Shown: piece after piece, positions 17,988 to 27,495 of the stretch | Position numbering within the stretch: position 1 is the stretch's first letter | Layout: the number at the start of each line of letters is the position of its first letter | Source: Stenotrophomonas maltophilia | GTDB taxonomy: Bacteria; Pseudomonadota; Gammaproteobacteria; Xanthomonadales; Xanthomonadaceae | Reading direction: 5' to 3' | Length of the DNA: 64,000 bases | NCBI RefSeq assembly: GCF_002138415.1 | Contig: NZ_CP015612.1 | Span: forward strand, 4,194,001 to 4,258,000 | Position numbers and translations under genes: made by a program | The notes under the pieces: model-generated | The model's input: the letters and a program-made list of their open reading frames with translations, nothing else | Told to the model about the DNA's origin: nothing | Databases searched by the model: none

Positions 17988-19718
17988 TCAGGCCAGCCGG
18001 TGCGTGCCTGCATAGGGCGGCGTATCCGGATAGTCACCACGGGCGAAGCGTTCCTGCAGGCCCTGCCACCAGCCCGGATCGAACAGATGCCGGTAGTGCT
18101 CGCGCACTGCGGCCAACTCGCTCGCCGGCAGGCCCATGAACGGGCCGAAGCGCTCCGGAAACACATCGCGCGGACCGACATGGAACCAAGGCTCGTCCGC
18201 CATCGCTTCCTCAGGCGTGCGTGGCTGCGGCCAGGCACGGAACACGCAGTCACTGACCAGGCAGAGCTCGTCGTAGTCGTAGAACACCGCACGGCCATGC
18301 CGCGAGACGCCGAAGTTCTTCGGCAGCATGTCGCCTGGGAAGATGTTGTTGCGCGCCATGTCGGTGATCGCCTGCGCGTAGTCGAGCACCGCCGCGCGCA
18401 CGGCTTCGCCTCCCTGCTCGCGCAGGTACAGGTTCAATGGACGGAAGCGGCGCTGCACGTAGCAAAGTGAAACTTCCACCTGGTCGCCATCGACGCGCAC
18501 GCTCTGCGCGCACTGCTCCAGCAGTTCTGCCAGCAAGGCGGGTGCGAAGCGGTCGCGCGGGAAGCGCAGGTGGCGATAAGGCTGCGCATCAAGCAGACGT
18601 CCGACACGATCAAGGTTGAACACCAGCGCGTACTTCTCTTCCACCTGCTGCCGCGACATCGCCTTGGGCCACGCGAAGCGGTCGCGGATCAGCTTGAATA
18701 CCAGCGGATAGCTGGGCAGGGTAAACACCGCCATGACCATGCCCGGCGTGCCTTCGGCGTGCACCAGCCGCTCCTGCGGGTGCTCGTTGAAGTGGCGGAA
18801 GAAGGTGCGATAGCGCTCGGTCTTGCCCTGCTTGGCCCGGCCCAGCACCGTGTAGATCTCATCGATGGGCTTGCCCGGCAGCAGGCTGCGCAGGAACACC
18901 ACCGCATCACCCACCGTGCGCAGGTCGGCCTGGAAATAACTGCGCGACACACCGAACAGGTGGGCGACATCACGGCGCCGGGTCAGCACCGCGTCGGCAC
19001 GCAGGCCGTGCCTGTCGTTCACCAGCGCGATCACGCAGGGCGAGAAGCGGTGCTCGCCGAATACACGTCCAACCAGATAGGCGCGGCGCTCCCGGTAGAA
19101 CACGGTGTCGAGCAGCTCGATGCTGCGCACCGGCGTGTCACCCCAGTGGGCCAGATCATCCTGCAGGCGCACGGCGATGGCCGCCGCGCAGCGCAGTTGG
19201 TGCGCGTACGGAATGTCGAAACGATAGTCGGCCAATACGCGTTGCAGGGCCTCCACCGGCCGCGTCGGCGAGACGGCATAGGTATGCCGCGCGACGGGAT
19301 GGGTGATCGCATCGGACGGCTCGACGTCGAAAGCAACGAATTCCAGCGCCGGGTCCACGCCGCGGGTAGCAAACAGGCGTCGCGACAGCGTGTTGTAGAA
19401 GGTCTTGTACAGCTCGGCATCGATCAGCCCCTGCAGCAGCGCGCTGTAGCGGGCGTGCACCTGCAACCACAGCGCGCGCTCGCCGATCGCGTCACCGGCG
19501 AGGCGGCGCAATGTATCCATCTGCTCGGCGATGCACAGGTCGTACAGGGCGATGCGCTCAACCGCATCCTGGCGCGCGCCGGCCCAGTCGCACTGCTCGA
19601 AGCGCTGCCGCGCCCGCGCGGTGATCGCCGCAAAGCGGGCGTGGTACTGCTCGAAACCATCGCGGATGGCGCTGGCGATACGCGGCGCGAGTTCGGCAGC
19701 GATGTCAGGCTGGGACAT
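17988..19718 (-). CDS. aceK: isocitrate dehydrogenase kinase/phosphatase
   Basis: 576 residues (E. coli AceK 578). It phosphorylates and dephosphorylates isocitrate dehydrogenase, steering carbon between the TCA cycle and glyoxylate bypass. Recognisable stretches include [17 protein letters not shown], the ATP-binding [20 protein letters not shown], the kinase core ([18 protein letters not shown]) and [10 protein letters not shown]. The ATG at 19718 ([15 protein letters not shown]) begins the family N-terminus; sequence upstream of it lies in REP DNA. The only isocitrate dehydrogenase visible in the window is the monomeric type (22506-24728), not the dimeric enzyme AceK is known to act on. 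Confidence 0.95.
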   Translation of the reverse strand: MSQPDIAAELAPRIASAIRDGFEQYHARFAAITARARQRFEQCDWAGARQDAVERIALYDLCIAEQMDTLRRLAGDAIGERALWLQVHARYSALLQGLIDAELYKTFYNTLSRRLFATRGVDPALEFVAFDVEPSDAITHPVARHTYAVSPTRPVEALQRVLADYRFDIPYAHQLRCAAAIAVRLQDDLAHWGDTPVRSIELLDTVFYRERRAYLVGRVFGEHRFSPCVIALVNDRHGLRADAVLTRRRDVAHLFGVSRSYFQADLRTVGDAVVFLRSLLPGKPIDEIYTVLGRAKQGKTERYRTFFRHFNEHPQERLVHAEGTPGMVMAVFTLPSYPLVFKLIRDRFAWPKAMSRQQVEEKYALVFNLDRVGRLLDAQPYRHLRFPRDRFAPALLAELLEQCAQSVRVDGDQVEVSLCYVQRRFRPLNLYLREQGGEAVRAAVLDYAQAITDMARNNIFPGDMLPKNFGVSRHGRAVFYDYDELCLVSDCVFRAWPQPRTPEEAMADEPWFHVGPRDVFPERFGPFMGLPASELAAVREHYRHLFDPGWWQGLQERFARGDYPDTPPYAGTHRLA

Positions 19719-19784
19719 GCACGGCTCGGCAGGGAGACGGGCATCCACCATACGCTGGCGTGTGCGATGCCGTCGAGCGCAGAG

Positions 19785-19860
19785 GTAGTGCCGGCCGCTG
19801 GCCGGCAGCCCCTGGACCTCTGGTGGATCCATGCAGATGCCGGCCAGCGGCCGGCACTAC
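19785..19860. repeat. pair of GTAG REPs facing each other
   Basis: The plus-strand REP (19785-19807, core CCGGCCGCTGGCCGG) and minus-strand REP (19838-19860) face each other and can form one long hairpin. They lie between the aceK start and the stop of the Roadblock gene at 19865. Confidence 0.85.
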
Positions 19861-19864
19861 CGGC

Positions 19865-20224
19865 TCAGATCGCCAGTTCGGCCTCCACGTCCTGCACCTT
19901 GCGCCGGGCCAATGCCAGGTTGGACTTGGTACGGTCCAGCACGATGTAGAAGAACAGGCCCTTCTTCTTCGCCACCGGGCGCATGATGTGGTATGCCTTG
20001 CCCAGCGAGATCAGGATGTCCTCGATGCTGTCGTTGAGATTCAGCGACGCGGCGGTCTTCATCTTGGCGCGGATCACTTCGGTGTTGCCGGCGGCGGCCA
20101 CTTCCATGTCCATGCCGGCACCGGCTTCGCCCAGCAGCATGCCGCTTTCGTAGTCGACCAGCGCCACTGCCTGCGCGCCGTCGATGCCCATCAGTGCGTT
20201 CAACGATTCATTCAATCCAGCCAC
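19865..20224 (-). CDS. Roadblock/LC7-like protein (distal member of GTPase cassette)
   Basis: About 119 residues. It has the alpha/beta layout of Roadblock/LC7 (MglB-like) domains: LNALMGIDGAQAVALVDYES, GEAGAGMDMEVAAAGN, then IEDILISLGKAYHIMRP and FFYIVLDRTKSNLALARRKV. The GTG at 20224 is chosen because a purine-rich AAGGGG lies upstream; a longer frame reaches 20332 but reads as low-complexity. It is the last of four co-directional genes with a Ras-like GTPase. Roadblock proteins typically bind or activate such GTPases. Confidence 0.7.
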   Translation of the reverse strand: MAGLNESLNALMGIDGAQAVALVDYESGMLLGEAGAGMDMEVAAAGNTEVIRAKMKTAASLNLNDSIEDILISLGKAYHIMRPVAKKKGLFFYIVLDRTKSNLALARRKVQDVEAELAI

Positions 20225-20277
20225 GTCGCACCCCTTGTCGATGTTGGTTCGAGCCCCTCGTTCCCCTGCGGCCGGGC

Positions 20278-20694
20278 TCACGATCCGCCGAGTTCGGCCA
20301 GGATCGCCTGGCCACATTCCCTGCTCTGCCACAGCACCTGGCCGATCACGCTGCGCTGGTCGCAGGCCGCCATCAGCAGCAGCGGTGCACGCCCGTCGGC
20401 CTGGATCGCCAGCATCAGCACCTTGCCGCCTACGGCCTCCAGCATCAGTGTCTGCAGATCGCCCAGCACCAGTTCGCGCCCCACCGCTGCGGCCAGCGCC
20501 AGCATTGCGCTGGTCATCGCTGCCAGCCGTTCGCCGCGCCCTTCGGCACCGGCACTGACCAGGGCAAAGCCATCGACACTGGCCAGCACCACCGTGCGCA
20601 CGCCTTCGACCCGCTGCTGCAGGTCCTGCAGCAGGGGCTGCAGGCGCTCACGCTGGCCGGCATCGGGCAGCACCGCCATCTGCCCGTCAGCCAT
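20278..20694 (-). CDS. Roadblock/LC7-domain protein (MglB-like)
   Basis: 138 residues. The segments EGVRTVVLASVDGFALVSAG, GERLAAMTSAMLALAAAVG and LVLGDLQTLMLEAVGGKVLM match the Roadblock/LC7 fold that acts as activating or scaffolding partner for small Ras-like GTPases such as MglA. The start overlaps the 3' end of the GTPase gene by 8 bp, indicating translational coupling. A second Roadblock-like gene follows 53 bp downstream. Confidence 0.8.
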   Translation of the reverse strand: MADGQMAVLPDAGQRERLQPLLQDLQQRVEGVRTVVLASVDGFALVSAGAEGRGERLAAMTSAMLALAAAVGRELVLGDLQTLMLEAVGGKVLMLAIQADGRAPLLLMAACDQRSVIGQVLWQSRECGQAILAELGGS

Positions 20695-21235
20695 GCGCCG
20701 CCACCAGTGCGTGCGCTTCCATTTCGCTCATCAGTACATCCATCAGCAACAGTCCCTGTTCGCGGTCGCGGGCGTCCACCGCCAGCAGCGGCAGTGGCTG
20801 GTCGTCAAGGCAGGCACGTGCGGACCAGTCTTCCAGTGCGGCCTGAGTTGCCTGGTCCAGATGGGTGACCGCTACCACCAGCGCCAATGACGATGCGAAC
20901 GGCTGCAAGACCTGCAGGTAGTCCTCCAGCTCGCTGGCCAACCCGGCACGACGTGCGTCCAGCAGCAGCACCGCACCTCGTGCCCCCTGCAGCAGGATCG
21001 GCCACAGGAAATCGAAGCGCTGCTGGCCAGGTGTGCCGTAGAGACGCAGGCGTTCGCCGTTGGGCAGGTCGATGTCTGCATAGTCCAGCGCGACGGTGGT
21101 GGAGGCCTTGTCGGCGCCGAGGCGATCGCTGTTGGTCACATCCGTGTCGATCACCGCACCGGCCGCGATGCTGCGCACCAGGGTCGACTTGCCGCTGCCC
21201 ATGCCACCCAGCACGACCACCTTGTGCTCACGCAT
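20687..21235 (-). CDS. small Ras-like GTPase (conservon/MglA type)
   Basis: 182 residues. P-loop GGMGSGKST (10-18), G3 region GTPGQQRFDFLW (67-78) in which the usual DxxGQ aspartate is Gly, and G4 THLD (124-127). The GTPGQ variant is what I recall from GTPases of bacterial conservons (CvnD) and related gliding or motility switches. The ATG at 21235 overlaps the upstream gene by 8 bp. Together with two Roadblock proteins and an upstream winged-helix-like protein it forms a compact signalling cassette. Its biological output is unknown. Confidence 0.82.
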   Translation of the reverse strand: MREHKVVVLGGMGSGKSTLVRSIAAGAVIDTDVTNSDRLGADKASTTVALDYADIDLPNGERLRLYGTPGQQRFDFLWPILLQGARGAVLLLDARRAGLASELEDYLQVLQPFASSLALVVAVTHLDQATQAALEDWSARACLDDQPLPLLAVDARDREQGLLLMDVLMSEMEAHALVAAHG

Positions 21236-22199
21236 TGCGCTCGCTCCCGCGCAGGTGCCGCCACAGGCGGGCAAGCAGGCCGTTGTCGGTGCCGGGGCCG
21301 CTGCCACGTACTGCCGTCATCGGTGCCACCGGGGCGCTCTGCAATTGCGCGTAGCCGCAGAGGTAGGCGGCATGGATGAAATCGCGCACCGCCGCAGCCG
21401 GCAACTCAAGCAGCATCGCGCACTCGTCAACCGTGCACGCGCGCTTGAGCAGCAACGAACACAGGCGGAAGCCATCGTGGTCGTGGCCCAGCACGCGGAA
21501 ATCCGGCCAGCGCAGCAGCTTCACCGAGGCGCCACGCAGGCGTTCGTCCAATGCCTGCCAATGACGGCTGCGCTGTGCCCACTGCCACAGCAATGGCCGC
21601 AGCGGTTGGCGTGGCCGCTCACCAGCCAACGCCTGCAGGCGTGCCGGCGTCAGCGCATCCAGCTGCAGGCGTTCAAAGGCATCGGCCAGGCGCTCCACCA
21701 GCGCCGCAACCGGTTCCTGCAGCAGCACGGCCTGGTCGTGCTCCAGATCCATCAGCAGCAAAGGCTCCCCCGCATCACTCAACAGTGCCTGGCCCTGTCG
21801 CAGCGGCAGCCGCTCGCGCAGCAGGCGGGTGATGGCGTGTGCACCATCGGCCAGGCGGATCGGTGCGGGTGCGGGCATGGCCAGGGGCTCCACTGCCAAC
21901 TGCATGCCGCGCAATGCGCGGCCGATGGCACCGTCATCAAGTACATCCTGGTGGCCATCGCCGTCACGCAGCTGGCCACCCAGGTCCTCGATCCAGCACT
22001 GCAGTCGTGGACGCTGCTGGCGCATGCGCTGGGCCGCGTTGCGCAGCGCCGGCGTATCGCGGATGACCAGCAGATCGCAATCGTCCAAGTCCTGGCTGCG
22101 GCGGATCTGGCCGTCCGGCAGGGCCGATGCCACGCGCAGCCGCTGCAGCAGGGCCTGCTCGCCCTGGATGTCGGTTCCCACCACCAGCACGCGTGCCAT
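21228..22199 (-). CDS. uncharacterised first protein of the GTPase cassette
   Basis: 323 residues from the ATG at 22199 (spaced 7 nt from GGGGA); a GTG at 22220 is also possible. The N-terminus MARVLVVGTDIQGEQALLQR looks like a nucleotide-binding or receiver-like strand-turn, but the receiver aspartates are not conserved. The C-terminal part RACTVDECAMLLELPAAAVR and DFIHAAYLCGYA resembles a winged helix, comparable to the DUF742 partner in Streptomyces conservons. I do not recognise a named family. Context suggests it is an upstream regulator or adaptor of the GTPase at 20687-21235. Confidence 0.55.
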   Translation of the reverse strand: MARVLVVGTDIQGEQALLQRLRVASALPDGQIRRSQDLDDCDLLVIRDTPALRNAAQRMRQQRPRLQCWIEDLGGQLRDGDGHQDVLDDGAIGRALRGMQLAVEPLAMPAPAPIRLADGAHAITRLLRERLPLRQGQALLSDAGEPLLLMDLEHDQAVLLQEPVAALVERLADAFERLQLDALTPARLQALAGERPRQPLRPLLWQWAQRSRHWQALDERLRGASVKLLRWPDFRVLGHDHDGFRLCSLLLKRACTVDECAMLLELPAAAVRDFIHAAYLCGYAQLQSAPVAPMTAVRGSGPGTDNGLLARLWRHLRGSERNA

Positions 22200-22401
22200 C
22201 CGTGTTCCCCGTGCGGCCACCTCCCCGGTGGCCTCGCGTCGCCAAGGCTAGGGCATCGCCAGGGGCAGCCGTCGTGATCGACTGCTCAGATCGAAGGCAG
22301 TTGCAGACGGTGTCCTGTCGGTTCTGCGACGGCCATCGCGGGCAAGTTTCATGCCCCTTTGACGGCATTCCGACAGCCGACGGATGTCACGCTTTTCGGC
22401 T

Positions 22402-22440
22402 GGGGTCAGAGCCCTCTGCGGTGCAGAGGAATCCGACCCC
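22402..22440. repeat. GGGGTCAGA-type inverted repeat (imperfect)
   Basis: The outer arms GGGGTCAGA and TCCGACCCC and the inner arms CCTCTGC/GCAGAGG form a nested hairpin. It is related to the perfect element at 61742-61817. Confidence 0.6.
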
Positions 22441-22449
22441 TACGGCCGC

Positions 22450-22480
22450 AAAAAGAAACCCGCGCCGAAGCGCGGGTTCC
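22450..22480 (-). terminator. icd terminator
   Basis: On the minus strand, GGAACCCGCGC-TTCG-GCGCGGGTTTC is followed by TTTTT, beginning 26 bp after the icd stop. Strong GC stem with a tetraloop. Confidence 0.85.
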
Positions 22481-22505
22481 AGTGTCACAACCGAACGGCG
22501 ATGGA

Positions 22506-24881
<2,376 letters not shown>

Positions 24882-24984
24882 TCAGCCGCGCGGGGCAAAG
24901 CCGCGCCATACGCGGCGGTACTGCACGGCGGCAACGCTGTGATCCATCCATGCATGGCGTGGATGAAGCGCGGCCCGGCTGTCA

Positions 24985-25006
24985 GTAGATCCACGCCATG
25001 CGTGGA
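24985..25006 (+). repeat. GTAG REP palindrome
   Basis: GTAGATCCACGCCATGCGTG plus two bases. A degenerate GTAG-less partner lies at about 24945-24964. Confidence 0.75.
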
Positions 25007-25025
25007 GGGCGCCAACCGCCGTCCA

Positions 25026-25057
25026 ATAAAAAAGGACGCAGCCTCGCGGCTGCGTCC
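25026..25057 (-). terminator. lipoprotein gene terminator
   Basis: The minus-strand stem GGACGCAGCC/GGCTGCGTCC (10 bp, 4-nt loop) is followed by TTTTTTATT. It starts 34 bp after the stop of the gene at 25092-25604. Confidence 0.85.
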
Positions 25058-25091
25058 ATCGTGAGCCCTGCCGGGAGAGAGTCGGCAGGAC

Positions 25092-25604
25092 TTACTTGAC
25101 CTCGAACTCCTGCGGCGTTCCAGCCGCCTTGCCATCGACGGTGACCTCGGCGCGGTACTTGCCGGCCGGCCAGCCCTTTGCATTCTTGAAGGTGACGTTG
25201 GTGGTTTCCGCACCACTGGTGTTCAGGGTGGCGTTCTGTTCGCCGGCCACCTGACCGTCCTGGTAGGTCAGCTTCGCGCCAACGGTGACGTTGTTGGCAG
25301 CGCCGTCGGTCTTGACCGAGACGATGACGTCATCCTTCGGTGCGAACAATGCCGTCGTTGCAACCGACTTGTCGGCGGCTGCGGTCTTGCCGACGGTGAC
25401 GGCCGAGACGCTGACGGCAGCGGCTTCTGCCATCGGCGGCGGTGCGCCGGTCATCGGCGCCGGTGCTGCCGGTTCGGCCGGAGCGGTCGCTGCCGGGGCA
25501 GCGTTGCTATCGGTCGACTCTTCTTTCTTCTTGCAACCGACCAGGGCAACGCTGCCCAGCAGGGCGGCAATCAGGGCGGTCTGGAGCGGGGTGGTCTTGA
25601 TCAT
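25092..25604 (-). CDS. lipoprotein with a C-terminal beta-rich domain
   Basis: 170 residues. Type II signal with lipobox LVGC (Cys24), then KKKEES and an Ala/Pro-rich linker (about 34-62). The C-terminal half is beta-rich with no motif I recognise (VGAKLTYQDGQVAGEQNATL, NVTFKNAKGWPAGKYRAEVT). It probably sits in the outer membrane or periplasm. A LysM protein gene ends 45 bp upstream on the same strand, so the two may be co-transcribed. Function unknown. Confidence 0.75.
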   Translation of the reverse strand: MIKTTPLQTALIAALLGSVALVGCKKKEESTDSNAAPAATAPAEPAAPAPMTGAPPPMAEAAAVSVSAVTVGKTAAADKSVATTALFAPKDDVIVSVKTDGAANNVTVGAKLTYQDGQVAGEQNATLNTSGAETTNVTFKNAKGWPAGKYRAEVTVDGKAAGTPQEFEVK

Positions 25605-25648
25605 TCGGGGTTCCTCCCAGGGATTGTCGGACGGCGTTCGATCGCCGT

Positions 25649-25942
25649 TTACTTCGGCGGCAGTTTCAGGGTCTGGCCCGGGAAGATCTTGTCCGGGTCG
25701 TCAAGCACATCGCGATTGGCTTCGAAGATCTTCTTCCAGGCATTGGCGTCGCCCAGATGCTGCTTGGCGATCTTCGACAACGAGTCACCCTTCTGCACGG
25801 TGTAGGTGCCGCCGCTGACGACGTCTGCGGTGCTGTCCACCGAAGCGCTGACGCCAGAGAAGTCCGCCTTCGGCACCTGCTCGGCGGTACTGTCGACGCT
25901 GCCACTGACGCCGGAGAAATCGGCTTTCTTCTCGGTACTCAT
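25649..25942 (-). CDS. small LysM-domain protein with a tandem N-terminal repeat
   Basis: 97 residues. The C-terminal LysM domain is clear (GGTYTVQKGDSLSKIAKQHL, then DPDKIFPGQTLKLP), of the type also seen in the potassium-binding YgaU/Kbp family. The N-terminal 40 residues consist of two near-identical units, KADFSGVSGSVDSTAEQVP and KADFSGVSASVDSTADVV. No BON domain or signal peptide is visible, so a cytoplasmic location is likely. The ATG at 25942 is preceded by GGAG. It lies upstream of the lipoprotein gene. Confidence 0.8.
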   Translation of the reverse strand: MSTEKKADFSGVSGSVDSTAEQVPKADFSGVSASVDSTADVVSGGTYTVQKGDSLSKIAKQHLGDANAWKKIFEANRDVLDDPDKIFPGQTLKLPPK

Positions 25943-26019
25943 CCACAACTCCCGTCTGCATGACTACGTGGTTCGCACGTTGCCATGGCGGTTGTTAAAT
26001 GGGGATGGTGCAGATGTGA

Positions 26020-26107
26020 AGCCGCCCCCGGGGGCGGCTGAACAATCGGGAGAGACGGTGCCCGGTAGTGCCGGCCGCTGGCCGGCGCTCGCCGGGCATG
26101 GCCCGGC
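26020..26107. repeat. GC palindrome, GTAG REP and GTAG-less palindrome
   Basis: A 20-bp palindrome AGCCGCCCCCGGGGGCGGCT (26020-26039), a plus-strand REP at 26065-26086 (core CCGGCCGCTGGCCGG) and a GCCGGGCATGGCCCGGC palindrome (26091-26107). They lie between the queF stop and the LysM gene start; the first could end queF transcripts but lacks a U-run. Confidence 0.65.
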
Positions 26108-26131
26108 GCAACGGGCAACCGCTTGAGGCGG

Positions 26132-26950
26132 TTACTGCCGCAGTTCGCGGTAGGTCGCAGCCGGGGCGGCGATGCCGGGGCTGGCACGCCAGGGGTTGAT
26201 GTCCAGGCCACCACGGCGGGTATAGCGGGCCTCCACTTCCAGCCATTGTGGCTGGCAGCGCGCAGACACCTCGCTGAAGATCCGCTCAACGCACTGCTCG
26301 TGGAACTCGGCGTGTTCACGGTAGCTGACCAGGTAGCGCAGCAGGCCCGCGCGGTCGATCTTCGGCCCACGGTAACGCAGGCTGACCGTGGCCCAGTCCG
26401 GCTGGCCGGTAACCGGGCAGTTGGACTTCAGCAGCGCCGAGACCAGGGTTTCCTCCACCACCTCGCCCGCATCGGCCGCGAGGAAGTCGGCCTGTGGCGG
26501 GCCGTAGCAGTCGATCTCCACGTCCAGCCCGTCGATGGATTCACCGAGCGGCGTCTCGCGCAGGCCCGGCAGGCCGAACTCGACCTGGACCTGCGCACCG
26601 GCGCAGGCTGACAGGTCAGCCACCAGACGCTCGCGCAGTGCCTGGGCGCTGTCGATGCGGGTGCTGTTGAGGGAGTTGAGGTACAGCTTGAATGACTTCG
26701 ACTCGATCAGCCGCGGCGAAGTGCACGGCACCTGCACGGTGGCCACGGCGACCTGCGGCTTGCCACGCGGGTCGAGCCAGCTCAACTCGAAGGCGTGCCA
26801 GCGGTCGTGGCCGACGAAAGGCAGAGCGGCGTCATCGAGGCCGATCTCGGCGCGGGCACCGCTGCGGGGGATGGGAAACAGCAGGCCGGGATCGTACTGC
26901 GACGGGTAACTGACCTCGCGACCGAGGCTGGAATCCTGTGGGGTGTTCAT
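26132..26950 (-). CDS. queF: NADPH-dependent 7-cyano-7-deazaguanine reductase
   Basis: About 272 residues, the long (two-domain) QueF of gammaproteobacteria. It reduces preQ0 to preQ1 in queuosine synthesis. The NADPH-binding ESKSFKLY motif is at 83-90, the catalytic Cys178 in [11 protein letters not shown], and the C-terminal T-fold contains [14 protein letters not shown]. The start is uncertain: ATG 26950 (MNTPQDSS) or ATG 26959; neither has a good Shine-Dalgarno. The left end of composite element A is about 45 bp upstream, so the promoter is very close to that element. Confidence 0.94.
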   Translation of the reverse strand: MNTPQDSSLGREVSYPSQYDPGLLFPIPRSGARAEIGLDDAALPFVGHDRWHAFELSWLDPRGKPQVAVATVQVPCTSPRLIESKSFKLYLNSLNSTRIDSAQALRERLVADLSACAGAQVQVEFGLPGLRETPLGESIDGLDVEIDCYGPPQADFLAADAGEVVEETLVSALLKSNCPVTGQPDWATVSLRYRGPKIDRAGLLRYLVSYREHAEFHEQCVERIFSEVSARCQPQWLEVEARYTRRGGLDINPWRASPGIAAPAATYRELRQ

Positions 26951-27043
26951 GGGGGTCATTGTATCGCGCGGACGGCGGGCCTTCGGCCCGGCCGGCCAAC
27001 GGCGGAGCCCCTCCGTGGTGGTTCAGAGCAGGATCTCGGGGTC

Positions 27044-27147
27044 GGCCGGGAGGGTGGGTTGGCTGGGGGCCGCTGCAAGTACGTCCATGTAAGCTCGGTC
27101 GCCGCATCCATGCGGCTCACGCCCCCAGCCAACCCACCCTCCCGGCC
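27044..27147. repeat. long hairpin A1 of composite element A
   Basis: A perfect 27-bp inverted repeat (27044-27070 with 27121-27147) closes a 50-nt loop that contains a nested palindrome GCCGCATCCATGCGGC (27100-27115). Confidence 0.9.
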
Positions 27148-27307
27148 ACGGACAGTTTCCCACGCGCGGCCGCCACCACGGGAAAGATCAGGAAAATCAA
27201 AATCAAAAGCAGATGCTTCAGACATTCATGACGTCCGCGGTGTCGACCAAGGTCGACACCCACCAGAAGCAGAATGTCGTTCCGACAGTTCGCGGGAAAC
27301 CGTCGAA

Positions 27308-27409
27308 GGCGGGGTGGGTCCGGTGGCAGGGGCGTGAGCCGCATGGATGCGGCGACCGAGGCTACAGGGACGTACTTGCGCCGTCCCCTGCCACCGGACC
27401 CGCCCCGCC
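27308..27409. repeat. long hairpin A2 of composite element A
   Basis: A 25-bp inverted repeat (27308-27332 with 27385-27409). The one non-Watson-Crick position would be U-G in a plus-strand RNA. The 52-nt loop is the reverse complement of the A1 loop, apart from a few changes. Confidence 0.9.
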
Positions 27410-27495
27410 AACCCACAGATAGCCGGCTTCTGCCGTTGCTCCGGCTGTTGCCTTGGCCTCTGCGGGTGCAGGGCTGCAAGCCCTGCCGGTACCCC

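Larger units (their letters stand above)
22200..22505. other. intergenic region with repeat and terminator
   Basis: 306 bp upstream of the GTPase cassette, holding its promoter, an imperfect GGGGTCAGA-type inverted repeat (22402-22440) and the icd terminator (22450-22480). No gene seen. Confidence 0.5.
26995..27486. repeat. composite inverted hairpin element, copy A
   Basis: About 492 bp with no gene. Order: left flank GCCAACGGCGGAGCCCCTCC; hairpin A1 (27044-27147: perfect 27-bp stem, 50-nt loop); a roughly 160-bp spacer with CCACCACGG and an A-rich stretch, and palindrome GTGTCGACCAAGGTCGACAC (27240-27259); hairpin A2 (27308-27409: 25-bp stem with one G-U pair, 52-nt loop) in inverted orientation to A1; and right flank ending in palindrome GCAGGGCTGCAAGCCCTGC (27468-27486). 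Both loops share ACGTCC(A/C)TGTA and GCCGCATCCATGCGGC. The same layout recurs as copy B at 45582-46074. It ends 9 bp before the stop codon (27496) of the amidohydrolase. Confidence 0.85.
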
